Part shown: positions 52,945 to 61,822 of the stretch, one piece after another
Layout: each line of letters starts with the position of its first letter
Position numbering within the stretch: the stretch's first letter is position 1
NCBI GenBank assembly: GCA_903847605.1
Contig: CAINED010000076.1
Span: 1 to 64,000 of the forward strand
Direction: 5' to 3'
Length of the DNA: 64,000 nt
Source of the DNA: an uncultured Hyphomicrobiales bacterium
Lineage (GTDB): Bacteria > Pseudomonadota > Alphaproteobacteria > Rhizobiales > Beijerinckiaceae
Position numbers and translations under genes: made by a program
The notes under the pieces: model-generated
What the model saw: only the letters and a program-made list of their open reading frames with translations
Databases searched by the model: none
What the model was told of the DNA's origin: nothing

Positions 52945-53796
52945 TCAGTCCTTGCCGCGATTTTCGGCTTCCGCCGCCGCCCATTTTTCCGTTGCTTCGA
53001 AAGCGTGGATGATCCGCGCATGGCGGCGCGCGAGCCAGTCGCGTGTAGAGACATGCGTGAAGATATAGAATTCGTTCGCGCGGATGGCTTCGATCACGCG
53101 GCGTCCGACGGCGTCGGGATGAAGCCCTTCGCTCAGATCGGGCGTCTGCGTATTGGGACGCAGCAGGGGGCCGCCGAATTTATCCGGCCGGAATTCCGGC
53201 GCGCGATAGATGTCCGTATTCACAGCGCCGGGCGCAAGAATGGAGACGCCGATGTTTGTGCCTTCAAGGTCGTTCAGCAAGCCTTCGGTGAGCGCGACGA
53301 CGCCGAATTTCGATGTGGCATAGGCGGCGGTGCGCCGGCCCTTCTGCACCTGAAAACCGCCAATGGACGCGGTGTTGACGATATGCCCGCCCTCGCCGTG
53401 CTTTTCGATGCGCGGCAGGAAGGCGCGCACGCCATTGATGACGCCATAGAGATTGACGCCGAGAATCCAGTCCCAGTCCTGCAAGGTGAAATCGGCGACG
53501 GGCCGCGGCCAGGCGACGACGCCGGCATTGTTGCAGGCGATGTCGATGCGGCCGAATTCCGCCTCGATGCGGGCGGCAGCGGTTTCGACCTGTTCCGCAT
53601 CGCTGACGTCGACTTCGAGACCAATGCAGCGCGTGCCGAAGGCGGCGGCATCGGCGACGGCCTTCGCCAGTTCATCGGCCCTGACATCGCAAAGCGCGAC
53701 TTTCATGCCCGCCTGCGCAAACATGCGCGACAGGCCGAGCCCGATGCCGGAGGCCGCGCCCGTGACCACAGCGACGCGGCCCTTGAAATCCTGCAT
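52945..53796 (-). CDS. Short-chain dehydrogenase/reductase
   Basis: 283 residues: TGAASGIGLGL, NNAGVVAWPR, Ser in NTASIGGF, YATSK active site. Asp after strand 2 (ALCDVRADE) favours NAD+. The C-terminal extension (about 30 residues beyond the core, FIFTHVSTRDWLARRHARII) is typical of SDRs annotated as oxidoreductases of steroid or aromatic pathways. 22 bases downstream-ward of the NMT1-type binding-protein gene, so probably in the same unit. Confidence 0.92.
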   Translation of the reverse strand: MQDFKGRVAVVTGAASGIGLGLSRMFAQAGMKVALCDVRADELAKAVADAAAFGTRCIGLEVDVSDAEQVETAAARIEAEFGRIDIACNNAGVVAWPRPVADFTLQDWDWILGVNLYGVINGVRAFLPRIEKHGEGGHIVNTASIGGFQVQKGRRTAAYATSKFGVVALTEGLLNDLEGTNIGVSILAPGAVNTDIYRAPEFRPDKFGGPLLRPNTQTPDLSEGLHPDAVGRRVIEAIRANEFYIFTHVSTRDWLARRHARIIHAFEATEKWAAAEAENRGKD

Positions 53797-53818
53797 GTTT
53801 CCTCCGCCGTGATTTTGA

Positions 53819-54856
53819 TCAGCGGCAGCCCGCCAATTTGGATTCGGGGTTGACGGCCGGCATCGGCCCTAGTTCCCTGTTGGCGTGATCGATATATTGC
53901 CTGTCGATCAATTGCTCGGCCGTAAACTCGCTCTTGGTCACGCCGATATGGCGATAATATTTCTGGATGTCGAGCAGGCTCGGCACATTCATCTCGCCGC
54001 TCATGTTGCGGCCGGGCCAAGGGTATTTCTCGATGAAGCCCTTGTCCTTGATCGGCCCCATGCGCGCCGCGCGCTCGACGACTTCCTGGCGGTTCGCGCC
54101 GCGATGATAGGCGAGGCAGAAATCGCGCACGCCGCGCATATAGGCGACGAAGAACTTTTTCGTCAGATCCGGATTCTTCTTCGCCCAGTCGGTGTTGATG
54201 ATCGTCGCCGCGATGGTGAGGGGACGCGGATTGGCGTGATCGTCGGGATCGGCGAAGGTGAAGCCGATCTTTTCGTCGTTAATTTGCGACGCCCACGGCT
54301 GAATCACCAGCGCGGCGTCGATCGCGCCATTCTTGAAGGCCGCACCCATCAGCGGGAAGGCGATGATCTTGAGATCGATCTGGCTTAAATTTAATCCGCC
54401 CGTCTCGAGAATCTTGCCGACTTCGTATGAGGTGACCGAAGCATTGGCATTGCTGGCGATGCGCATGCCCTTGAGATCGGAAACCTGCTTCACCTTGCCC
54501 TGCAAATCCTGGCGAACGATGAGCTTGTGGCTCAGCGGCGAGGATGTGCGGTCGGTCGCGATGATGATCGGCAGTTTCTGTTCGACTCCGTTGAAGAAGC
54601 CCGCGGAAATGCCGCCTTCGACGACCTGAAGCCGGTTGGTCGCCAGAAGGGAAATCACGTTGGCCGAGGCGTCGAGATCCTCCACTTCCACATTAATGCC
54701 ATAGGCCTTGTACCAGCCAAGATCGATGCCCGTGTAAACGGAGACGTTGGCGACCGAGCGCACAGCGCCGATTTTCACGGTCACTTCCTGCGCGGCGGCA
54801 GGCAGCGATAGGGAGCCGGCGACAAGACAGGCCGGCAGAAGGCGATTGAATGTCAT
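53819..54856 (-). CDS. NMT1/SsuA-type ABC substrate-binding protein
   Basis: 345 residues; signal peptide MTFNRLLPACLVAG...LPAAAQ. Mature protein has the NMT1/THI5-like layout: VYTGIDLGWYKAYGINVEVE, SALL-type LLATNRLQVVEGGISAGFFN, and GMRIASNANASVTSYEVGK. Such proteins bind taurine, sulfonates, nitrate or pyrimidine precursors. The ATG at 54856 was chosen for the signal peptide. Its C-terminus (AVNPESKLAGCR) is nearly the same as in the next gene, so it is a tandem duplicate. No permease or ATPase adjacent. Confidence 0.9.
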   Translation of the reverse strand: MTFNRLLPACLVAGSLSLPAAAQEVTVKIGAVRSVANVSVYTGIDLGWYKAYGINVEVEDLDASANVISLLATNRLQVVEGGISAGFFNGVEQKLPIIIATDRTSSPLSHKLIVRQDLQGKVKQVSDLKGMRIASNANASVTSYEVGKILETGGLNLSQIDLKIIAFPLMGAAFKNGAIDAALVIQPWASQINDEKIGFTFADPDDHANPRPLTIAATIINTDWAKKNPDLTKKFFVAYMRGVRDFCLAYHRGANRQEVVERAARMGPIKDKGFIEKYPWPGRNMSGEMNVPSLLDIQKYYRHIGVTKSEFTAEQLIDRQYIDHANRELGPMPAVNPESKLAGCR

Positions 54857-54878
54857 AAATTGATCCCCTCGATGATGG

Positions 54879-55922
54879 TCAGCGGCAACCCGGCAGTTTG
54901 GATTCGGGATTGACGGCGGGCGGCGGCCCGAGTTTCGCATTGGCGAAGTCGATATATTCGCGCGTGAAGACGCGCTCGGCCGGGACTTCCCTTTTGACAA
55001 GTCCCTGCTGGACGTACCATTTCAGCTGATCCATCGCGCTTTCCATGTGGACGCTGCCGTCTATGCTACGCCCGGTCCACGGATTCTTCTCGATGGCTTC
55101 AAGCGTGCGTTCGAGCCCGGTCTTCAGCGCGATTTCCATGACCTCCTTGCGGTTCGGCCCATTGTGATAGGCGATGCAATAGTCGCGGGTCGCACGCATA
55201 TAGGCGACGAAGAAATTCTTCACGAGGTCCTTGTTCTTCGCAGCCCATTCGGTGTTGATGAAGCTGGCTGCAATCGTCATCGGCGTCGGCTGCACCAGCG
55301 CATCGACGCCGGCAATCGGGAAGCCTATGCCCTGATTTTCAATCGCGGCGGCGAAGGGCGGAATCTGCAGGGTCGCGTCGAGCGCGCCGTTGCGGAGCGC
55401 CGCAGCCATCTGCGGGAAGGCGAGAGTCTTGAGCTCGATATCCTTCAGCGTCATGCCCACCGTCGCCAGCATCTTGCCGAGTTCGTAGGTGGTGACGGCG
55501 CCGACCGAATTGCTGCCGACGTTCTTGCCGCGCAGGTCCGTCAGCTTGGTGATCTTGTCCTTCAACTCCGCGCGTACCAGCAGTTGATGATGGATCGGCG
55601 TCGAGACGCGGTCTGTCGTCATGATGATCGGCAGGCCCTGTTCGAGCCCGTTGAAATAGCCGACGGAAATACCGCCTTCGACCACCTGCAACTCGTTCTT
55701 GGCGAGCAGCGCGACGACATTCGCCGCCGAATTCATGAAGCTGATATCGACCTCGATGCCGGCTTCCTTGTAGTAGCCCTTGTCTCTCGCGATGTAGGTA
55801 ACGATGGCGCCGAAGGACTGCACTGTCCCGAGTTTGATCTGCTGAAGTTGCGCCGAAGCAGGCAGTGCGAAAAGGCCGGCCACGGCGGCGGCGGAAAGAT
55901 GCAGAGCGAGGCGTGATTTCAT
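54879..55922 (-). CDS. NMT1/SsuA-type ABC substrate-binding protein (paralogue)
   Basis: 347 residues; signal peptide LSAAAVAGLFALPASAQ. Shared landmarks with the neighbour: ARDKGYYKEAGIEVDISF, LLAKNELQVVEGGISVGYFN, NVGSNSVGAVTTYELGK, and the tail AVNPESKLPGCR with one Cys four residues from the end. The two probably bind related ligands. Heads the minus-strand run (two binding proteins, SDR, GFA) and is divergent from the MetE-like gene over a 229-base gap. Confidence 0.9.
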   Translation of the reverse strand: MKSRLALHLSAAAVAGLFALPASAQLQQIKLGTVQSFGAIVTYIARDKGYYKEAGIEVDISFMNSAANVVALLAKNELQVVEGGISVGYFNGLEQGLPIIMTTDRVSTPIHHQLLVRAELKDKITKLTDLRGKNVGSNSVGAVTTYELGKMLATVGMTLKDIELKTLAFPQMAAALRNGALDATLQIPPFAAAIENQGIGFPIAGVDALVQPTPMTIAASFINTEWAAKNKDLVKNFFVAYMRATRDYCIAYHNGPNRKEVMEIALKTGLERTLEAIEKNPWTGRSIDGSVHMESAMDQLKWYVQQGLVKREVPAERVFTREYIDFANAKLGPPPAVNPESKLPGCR

Positions 55923-56151
55923 TTACCGTTCCCTTCCAGTTTCTTGACGCCGCCTGGTTCGGCGGCTTTGCCCGGGAGATTAGCTGTCCGGCCTCGATTT
56001 GTCTCCCATTTTGCCGCGTCGGCAAAGCGCAGGGCAGTGGGAAATATCCATGCTTCCCGATGCAATGCCCACGGTTGCCGCGCCTAGCGGGTTCGGGCTA
56101 GAAGGCCGCCTTCGGATAGGCAATAGCCGCACTCGCGGCCCGGGAGGATCA

Positions 56152-57321
56152 ATGAACCGCAGCACCGACCGTATTCTGACGACACATGTCGGCAGCCTCA
56201 TCCGCCCCGACTCCGTCGTCGAATACCTGCGCGCCAAACAGGCAGGCAAGCCCGTCGACGAGGCCGCGCACAAGGCGACGCTTGCGAAGGAAGTGGCGGA
56301 AGTGGTGCGCCAGCAGAAAGAGGCCGGCATCGACATCCCCAGCGACGGCGAATTCGGCAAGGGCATCAGCTGGTCGCAATATGTGCTGGAGCGCCTCAGC
56401 GGCTTCGAGCGCCGGCCCTTCAAGTCCGACGGGAATCTGTGGCGGCGCGGCGAGGATCGCACCAAGTTCGCGGCCTTCTACGACGATATGGACGCCAAGG
56501 AAGGCATGGCGACCACGCTGGATTCCGTCTGCGTCGGCCCGATTTCCTATACGGGCCAGGAGGCCGTGCAGCGCGACATCGACAACATGAAGAAGGCGCT
56601 TGCCTCCAGCGGTGTCGCCGAAGGCTTCCTGCCGGTGGCTTCGCCCACTTCCGTGATTCCGGACCGCCGCAACGAATATTACAAGAACGACGACGACCTC
56701 CTGCAGGCCATCGCCGAGGCGATGCGTACCGAATACAAGATGATCGTCGACTCCGGCCTGCTCGTGCAGCTCGACGACGCGCGCTTCGCCGTCACCTGGG
56801 ATCGCATGCTGCCGGGCGTGAATCTGCCCGACTATCGCAAATGGCTCGACCGGCAGGTCGAGGTCATCAATTACGCCCTGCAGGACGTGCCCGAGGATCG
56901 CGTACGCTATCACGTCTGCTGGGGAAGCTGGAACGGTCCGCATACCAGCGACATTCCGATCCGCGACATCCTCGACAAGATCTATGCGATCAAGGCGGGC
57001 TGCTACGTGATCGAAGGCGCGAACCCGCGTCACGAGCATGAATGGAAGGTTTGGGGTGAGAGAAAGCCGCCGAACAGCCGTGTTCTCGCGACAGGCGTCA
57101 TCAGCCACGCGACGAATATCGTCGAGCATCCCGAACTCGTGGCGGAGCGCATCACGCGCATTGCGAAGCTGATCGACCGCGAGCAGGTCATCGCCGGCAC
57201 GGATTGCGGCTTTGCGCAGGGTCCGTTCTATCGTCGAGTGCATCCTTCGATCATGTGGGCGAAGTTCGAGGCGATGGCGCAGGGTGCGGCGCTGGCCTCG
57301 AAGGAGTTGTGGGGCAAGTGA
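56152..57321 (+). CDS. MetE C-terminal-domain-like methyltransferase (cobalamin-independent methionine synthase II family)
   Basis: 389 residues corresponding to only the catalytic half of MetE. Start TTHVGSLIRPDSVVEYL; zinc ligands H-x-C in RYHVCWGSWNGPH, Glu in VIEGANPRHEHEW and Cys in AGTDCGFAQG match the His/Cys/Glu/Cys set. Without the N-terminal folate domain such proteins transfer alkyl groups between thiols (epoxyalkane:CoM transferase type) or serve catabolic demethylation. GGGAGG precedes the ATG. First gene of a plus-strand run with an SDR and an acyl-CoA dehydrogenase, so a catabolic role is more likely than methionine synthesis. Confidence 0.85.
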   Translation: MNRSTDRILTTHVGSLIRPDSVVEYLRAKQAGKPVDEAAHKATLAKEVAEVVRQQKEAGIDIPSDGEFGKGISWSQYVLERLSGFERRPFKSDGNLWRRGEDRTKFAAFYDDMDAKEGMATTLDSVCVGPISYTGQEAVQRDIDNMKKALASSGVAEGFLPVASPTSVIPDRRNEYYKNDDDLLQAIAEAMRTEYKMIVDSGLLVQLDDARFAVTWDRMLPGVNLPDYRKWLDRQVEVINYALQDVPEDRVRYHVCWGSWNGPHTSDIPIRDILDKIYAIKAGCYVIEGANPRHEHEWKVWGERKPPNSRVLATGVISHATNIVEHPELVAERITRIAKLIDREQVIAGTDCGFAQGPFYRRVHPSIMWAKFEAMAQGAALASKELWGK

Positions 57322-57375
57322 CCTTCGCCCTATTCTGATCCCGCAGCGGCGCAAGCCGTGCGGGAGCGGAATGGA

Positions 57376-58149
57376 ATGTCTTCAACTGGTTTCAGCGCCG
57401 ACCTCATGGGGCGGCGCGTTCTTGTCACCGGCGCATCGTCCGGCATCGGCGCACATTTTGCGCGCCTCGTTGCCGCGCATGGCGGCGAAGCCCTGCTGTG
57501 CGCGCGCCGGCTCCCGGCAGTCGAGTCGCTCGCTGCCGAAATTATCGCATCCGGCGGCAAGGCCGCTGCATTCGCCATGGATGTCCGCGACACGTCTTCG
57601 GTGAAGGCAGCCATCGAAGCCGCGACGCGCGCAGGCGGCATCGACGCGCTCGTCAACAATTCCGGCATCGCCCACGGCAATCCGCTCGAGCGCGAGAGCG
57701 ATGCCGACTGGAACGATGTGATCGCCACCAATCTCACGGGCGCGCGCAACGTCGCGGTCGAGGTTGCCCGGCACATGATCGCCGCAGGCAGCGTCGGCTC
57801 CATCGTCAACATCGCCTCGATTCTCGGCCTGCGGCAGGGCCTGCATGTCAGCGCCTATGCCACGTCGAAAGCCGGCCTCGTCCAACTCACCAGGCAAATG
57901 GCGCTCGAATGGGCGCGTCATCGCATCAGGGTGAATGCGCTGGCGCCGGGCTATATCGATACGCCGATCAATGGCGAATATCTGAACTCGGAAGCCGGCA
58001 AGGCGATGATCAAGCGCATTCCGCAGCGGCGGATCGGCAGGCTTGAATATCTCGACGGTCCACTCCTGCTGCTGCTTTCCGATGCGTCGGCCTATATGAC
58101 CGGCGCCATCATTCCCGTCGATGGCGGACATCTGCTGACGCCGCTTTGA
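57376..58149 (+). CDS. Short-chain dehydrogenase/reductase
   Basis: 257 residues: VTGASSGIGAHFARLVA, NNSGIAHGNPLERES, Ser in NIASILGL, YATSK, and PGYIDTPING after the catalytic Lys. Arg after strand 2 (LLCARRLPAV) suggests NADP preference. ATG 57376 follows a GGGAG run; an earlier GTG is possible. 12 bases before the acyl-CoA dehydrogenase gene. Confidence 0.9.
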   Translation: MSSTGFSADLMGRRVLVTGASSGIGAHFARLVAAHGGEALLCARRLPAVESLAAEIIASGGKAAAFAMDVRDTSSVKAAIEAATRAGGIDALVNNSGIAHGNPLERESDADWNDVIATNLTGARNVAVEVARHMIAAGSVGSIVNIASILGLRQGLHVSAYATSKAGLVQLTRQMALEWARHRIRVNALAPGYIDTPINGEYLNSEAGKAMIKRIPQRRIGRLEYLDGPLLLLLSDASAYMTGAIIPVDGGHLLTPL

Positions 58150-58161
58150 GAGGTTCGTACA

Positions 58162-59364
58162 ATGGATTTCGCGCTGCCGCAGGAGTTCGAGGACATCAGG
58201 TTGCGCACGCGCGCCTTCGTAGAGCGCGAATTGCTTCCGCTCGAAGCCGACCGCGCCAATTTCGACGAGCACGAGAATATCCGGCTCGATCGCCTCGAAG
58301 AGGCGCGAGCCAATGCGCGTGCAGCAGGTCTCTGGGCGCCGCAATCGCCCAGGGAATTCGGCGGCATGCAATTGCCCATCGTCGCCTGGGCCGCGATGTA
58401 CGAGGAAGCCAACCGCTCGATCTTCGGGCCTGTCGTCTTCAATTGCGCCGCGCCGGATGACGGCAATATGAGCGTGCTGGCGAAAGTCGCCACGCCTGCA
58501 CAAAAGGAGCGCTGGCTGCGTCCGATCGTCGAGGGGCGCGTGCGCTCGTCTTTCGCGATGACCGAACCGCATCCCGGAGGCGGCTCAGACCCGACGATGA
58601 TCCGCACCCGCGCCGAGAAAGTATCCGGCGGATGGAAGATTTATGGCCACAAGTGGTTCATCACGGGCGCGGGTGAAGCCTCACATTTCATTTTGCTCGC
58701 GCGCACGTCCGACGATACGCGCAAGGGGCTCACGGCCTTTCTTTTCCATAAGGATCAGCCGGGCTGGCGCATCCTGCGGCGCATTGCCATCATGGGGCCG
58801 GAAGAACATGGCGGCCATTGCGAGATCGAATTCGATGGCCTCGAAGTCGCCGACGAAAACGTGTTGATGAGTGTCGGCGACGGATTGAAGATGACGCAGA
58901 TTCGCCTTGGCCCCGCGCGCCTGACGCATTGCATGCGCTGGCTTGGGCTTTCTAAGCGCTGCGTCGAGATCGCTTCGGCCTATGTCAGCGAGCGCCATGC
59001 ATTCGGCAAGCGCCTTGCCGATTATGAGAGCATCCAGATCAAGCTCGGTGAACTCGCGCACGCCATCGACATCGGGCGCTTGCTGGTGATGCGCGCGGCG
59101 TGGAAGCTCGACCAAGGCGATTTCGCGCGCAAGGAAGTATCGAGCGCGAAGATTCATGTTGCAGATACGCTGCATCTCGCGGCCGACACCGCGATCCAGC
59201 TCAACGGGGCGCGTGGCTACTCCAAGGACACCGTGCTCGAATGGATTTACCGTTATGCTCGGCAGGCGCGTCTCGTCGATGGCGCCAGCGAAGTTCATAA
59301 GATGGTTCTCGCCCGGCACGTTGCGAACGAAGGCCTGGACTACTGGCGCTGGGGGCCGAAGTGA
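58162..59364 (+). CDS. Acyl-CoA dehydrogenase family protein
   Basis: 400 residues: FAMTEPHPGGGSDPTMIRT at the flavin/substrate site, RHAFGKRLADYESIQIKLGE, and C-terminal GYSKDTVLEWIYRYARQ, DGASEVHKMVLARH. Longer N-terminal segment and GPVVFNCAAPDDGNMS are typical of the ACAD10/11-type bacterial group that acts with a phosphotransferase. Its stop overlaps the next gene's GTG start (GTGA), so they are coupled. Confidence 0.93.
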   Translation: MDFALPQEFEDIRLRTRAFVERELLPLEADRANFDEHENIRLDRLEEARANARAAGLWAPQSPREFGGMQLPIVAWAAMYEEANRSIFGPVVFNCAAPDDGNMSVLAKVATPAQKERWLRPIVEGRVRSSFAMTEPHPGGGSDPTMIRTRAEKVSGGWKIYGHKWFITGAGEASHFILLARTSDDTRKGLTAFLFHKDQPGWRILRRIAIMGPEEHGGHCEIEFDGLEVADENVLMSVGDGLKMTQIRLGPARLTHCMRWLGLSKRCVEIASAYVSERHAFGKRLADYESIQIKLGELAHAIDIGRLLVMRAAWKLDQGDFARKEVSSAKIHVADTLHLAADTAIQLNGARGYSKDTVLEWIYRYARQARLVDGASEVHKMVLARHVANEGLDYWRWGPK

Positions 59365-60371
59365 GTGCGCCCGATCTCGAAGCGCTGGCGCGACTGATCG
59401 CGCGGCATGAAGGAACGCGGCCAAATGCGGCGCTACGCCTTGCTGCACTGCGCGGCGGCGCGATCCAGGAAAACTGGCTTGTGAGCATCGCGGGCCATTC
59501 AACGGAATATGTGCTGCGTACCGATGCGCCGGCAACGATCCGTTCAAGCCATACGCGCGAGCAGGAGTTCGCGCTCGTCAATGCCGCGCATGCTGCGGGC
59601 GTGAAGGTCGCGCGTCCCATTATCTATTGCGGCGAAACGAATGTCTTCGGCAAGCCATTCGCGCTCTACGAGAAGATGCCGGGAACGGCCTTGGGCTCGC
59701 GCATCGTGAAGGACATGTCGCTTGGCGGCGATCGTCGAGAGCTTGCTCTCTCTCTCGGTCGCGAACTTGCGAAAATTCATCGCATCCACCCCGGACATCG
59801 AGGCCTCGAATTTCTCGGTGAAGCGCCTCCCGATCCCGCCCGCGCCCATGTCGCGCATCTGCGCGCGGCGCTCGATGCGCTCGGAGCGAAACGGCCCGCG
59901 CTGGAATGGGGCTTGCGCTGGCTCGAGCGTCACCTGCCGCCCGCGCAGCGCGTAGCTCTGCTGCATAGCGATTATCGCACTGGTAATTACCTCGTTGATG
60001 CGCGCGGATTGAGCGCCATACTCGACTGGGAGTTTTCGCACTGGGGCGATCCGCATTTCGATCTCGCATGGTTTTGCGCAAAATGCTGGCGCTTCGGCCG
60101 CAACGACCGTGAGGCTGGCGGCATCGGCGCGCGCGAAGATTTTTACGAAGGCTATGAAAGCGAGAGCGGCGAAACGATAGATCGCGACGCTATCGCCGCT
60201 TACGAGGTCCTCGCCCATGCGCGCTGGGCGGTCATCGCGCTCGAACAGGGCGAACGCCACACGTCCGGTCGCGAGTCCTCGCTCGAGCTTGCGCTCACGG
60301 GACGCATGGCCGCCGAACTCGAATATGAACTGGTGCGCATGACGGCGCCGGACCGATGGAGAGCTGCTTGA
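59361..60371 (+). CDS. Phosphotransferase family (APH-like) protein
   Basis: 336 residues with an aminoglycoside-phosphotransferase/kinase fold: nucleotide loop region AIQENWLVSIAG, catalytic-loop LLHSDYRTGNYLVD (H-x-D-x4-N) and metal-binding ILDWEFSHWGDPHFDL. Bacterial homologues sit beside acyl-CoA dehydrogenases; in animals the two are fused as ACAD10/ACAD11, which phosphorylate 4-hydroxyacyl-CoAs so that the hydroxyl can be eliminated. The same role is likely here. GTG start overlapping the upstream stop; 16-base overlap with the DUF6285 gene. Confidence 0.9.
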   Translation: MSAPDLEALARLIARHEGTRPNAALRLAALRGGAIQENWLVSIAGHSTEYVLRTDAPATIRSSHTREQEFALVNAAHAAGVKVARPIIYCGETNVFGKPFALYEKMPGTALGSRIVKDMSLGGDRRELALSLGRELAKIHRIHPGHRGLEFLGEAPPDPARAHVAHLRAALDALGAKRPALEWGLRWLERHLPPAQRVALLHSDYRTGNYLVDARGLSAILDWEFSHWGDPHFDLAWFCAKCWRFGRNDREAGGIGAREDFYEGYESESGETIDRDAIAAYEVLAHARWAVIALEQGERHTSGRESSLELALTGRMAAELEYELVRMTAPDRWRAA

Positions 60372-60724
60372 CCAACGATCTCTCGGCGTCTGATCTTCTC
60401 CAGCTTGCCACAGCGCATCTGCGCGAGCGCGTCGCGCCGAACCTCGATGCCGACACCCGCTATAATCTTCTCCTTGCGGCGCGCGCGTCGGAAATCGCAT
60501 GGCGCGACCGATCACTCGATGCAGCGCGGGATGAAGCCGAGCGCGCGGTCGCGCGCATGAGCGCGTCCAGCGATATCGCCGCAGCAATTCGCGCCGGGGA
60601 GAAGGATGGCGACAGTGCGCTCCACGGCGCGCTGCTGGCGATGACGGCTATTGCCACCTATCCGACGCGGCCCGATTTTCTCACCGAAAGCGAACGCGCG
60701 GAGATCGAACAACTGCGCAGGTGA
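60356..60724 (+). CDS. DUF6285 protein
   Basis: 122 residues, all-helical, ATAHLRERVAPNLDADTRYN and LLLAARASEIAWRD being the recognisable DUF6285 stretch. It is found as the third gene of the acyl-CoA dehydrogenase/phosphotransferase cassette, so it may be a small regulatory or assembly subunit. The gene overlaps the phosphotransferase end by 16 bases (a TTG at 60368 is an alternative start). Biochemical function unknown. Confidence 0.8.
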   Translation: MESCLTNDLSASDLLQLATAHLRERVAPNLDADTRYNLLLAARASEIAWRDRSLDAARDEAERAVARMSASSDIAAAIRAGEKDGDSALHGALLAMTAIATYPTRPDFLTESERAEIEQLRR

Positions 60725-60730
60725 ACAAAG

Positions 60731-61756
60731 CTATTTCGCCGCGAAAATCCTGCGCATCCGCTCGATGACGGGCGGCGGCATGGCATAGGCCTTGGCGAGC
60801 ATCCTTGAAACGGTTTCGCCGTCGATGGGCGCGATATTCAAGGTCTGCTTCTTCGCATCGGCCAGCAATTCGGGATCGCTCAAGGCGTCCATGAAGGCCT
60901 TGCGCATGGCGGCGACGCGATCCCTGGGCACGTCCGGCCCCATCATGTAGACATAGCCTGTGTTGAGAAATCCGGTCGCCAGCTCGATGAGATTGCGATC
61001 GTCTTCGTTGGCGGCCAGAGATTGCGCCCAGGGCACTTCCGGATAGGCTTTCAGCGGCTCGGGTCCGTATTGAACGACGAGGCGGATCTCTCCGCTGGAA
61101 TGCTGCTTCGAATAGGCGCGGCGCAGAGATTCTTCCGGCATCGACGGATAGCCGTTGATCTCGTTGCGCTGCAGGGCAAGCATCGCATCGTTCATGCTCT
61201 TGTGGCCGGGAATGCCCTTGATTTTTGCGCCCAGGGCCTCGCGCGTCACCGCGACGATCAGCGAATTCGCCTGCCCCGGCGCGATGGTCGATTGGATCGT
61301 CTCATGCGTGCGCAGATCGGCGACCGAACGCACGGGCGAATCCCCGCGCACCAGCATGAACATGTGATAGGCGGATGTAGAGCCGACCCAGTTGATCTTC
61401 GCGATATCGAGCGGCGGCGAATTGGGATCGTAGATTTGCTGATAGGGCAGGGCCGCGCCGAGCCCGCCGATCGTCAGCCCATCCTGCGCGGCGACGCTGA
61501 CGACACGGCGCGCAGCGAGATAGCTGCCTGCGCCCGCAAGATTTTGCGGAACGAAGGACGGCTTGCCCGGAAGATGCTTGCCCATGTGGCGGGCCAGCGT
61601 GCGACCGTAAAGATCGTAGGTGCCGCCGGGTTCCGAACCTATGACGATGTTGACGGTGCGGCCGCTATAGAAATCGGAGATCGCATCGGCGGCAGCTGCC
61701 GTTGCGAATCCAAAAGCAGCCATTGCCAGAACGAGTGCGCGCGATACGGCTCTCAT
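60731..61756 (-). CDS. Bug/TctC-like substrate-binding protein (divergent)
   Basis: 341 residues; signal peptide MRAVSRALVLAMAAFGFATA. Ligand domain start DFYSGRTVNIVIGSEPGGTYD and LARHMGKHLPGKPSFVPQNL are a distant form of the TctC motif, unlike the two Bug paralogues at 30.7-32.8 kb. The second ATG (61756) is preferred because GGAGG lies 6 bases upstream of it, the first ATG being inside that ribosome-binding site. No TctA/TctB nearby. Convergent with the DUF6285 gene with 6 bases between stops. Confidence 0.87.
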   Translation of the reverse strand: MRAVSRALVLAMAAFGFATAAAADAISDFYSGRTVNIVIGSEPGGTYDLYGRTLARHMGKHLPGKPSFVPQNLAGAGSYLAARRVVSVAAQDGLTIGGLGAALPYQQIYDPNSPPLDIAKINWVGSTSAYHMFMLVRGDSPVRSVADLRTHETIQSTIAPGQANSLIVAVTREALGAKIKGIPGHKSMNDAMLALQRNEINGYPSMPEESLRRAYSKQHSSGEIRLVVQYGPEPLKAYPEVPWAQSLAANEDDRNLIELATGFLNTGYVYMMGPDVPRDRVAAMRKAFMDALSDPELLADAKKQTLNIAPIDGETVSRMLAKAYAMPPPVIERMRRIFAAK

Positions 61757-61822
61757 CGCTTCCTCCATGCCTTTGTTGGAGGAAATCTAGCACGAAATGC
61801 CGCGGGGCCGGCAAGCGGGGCG

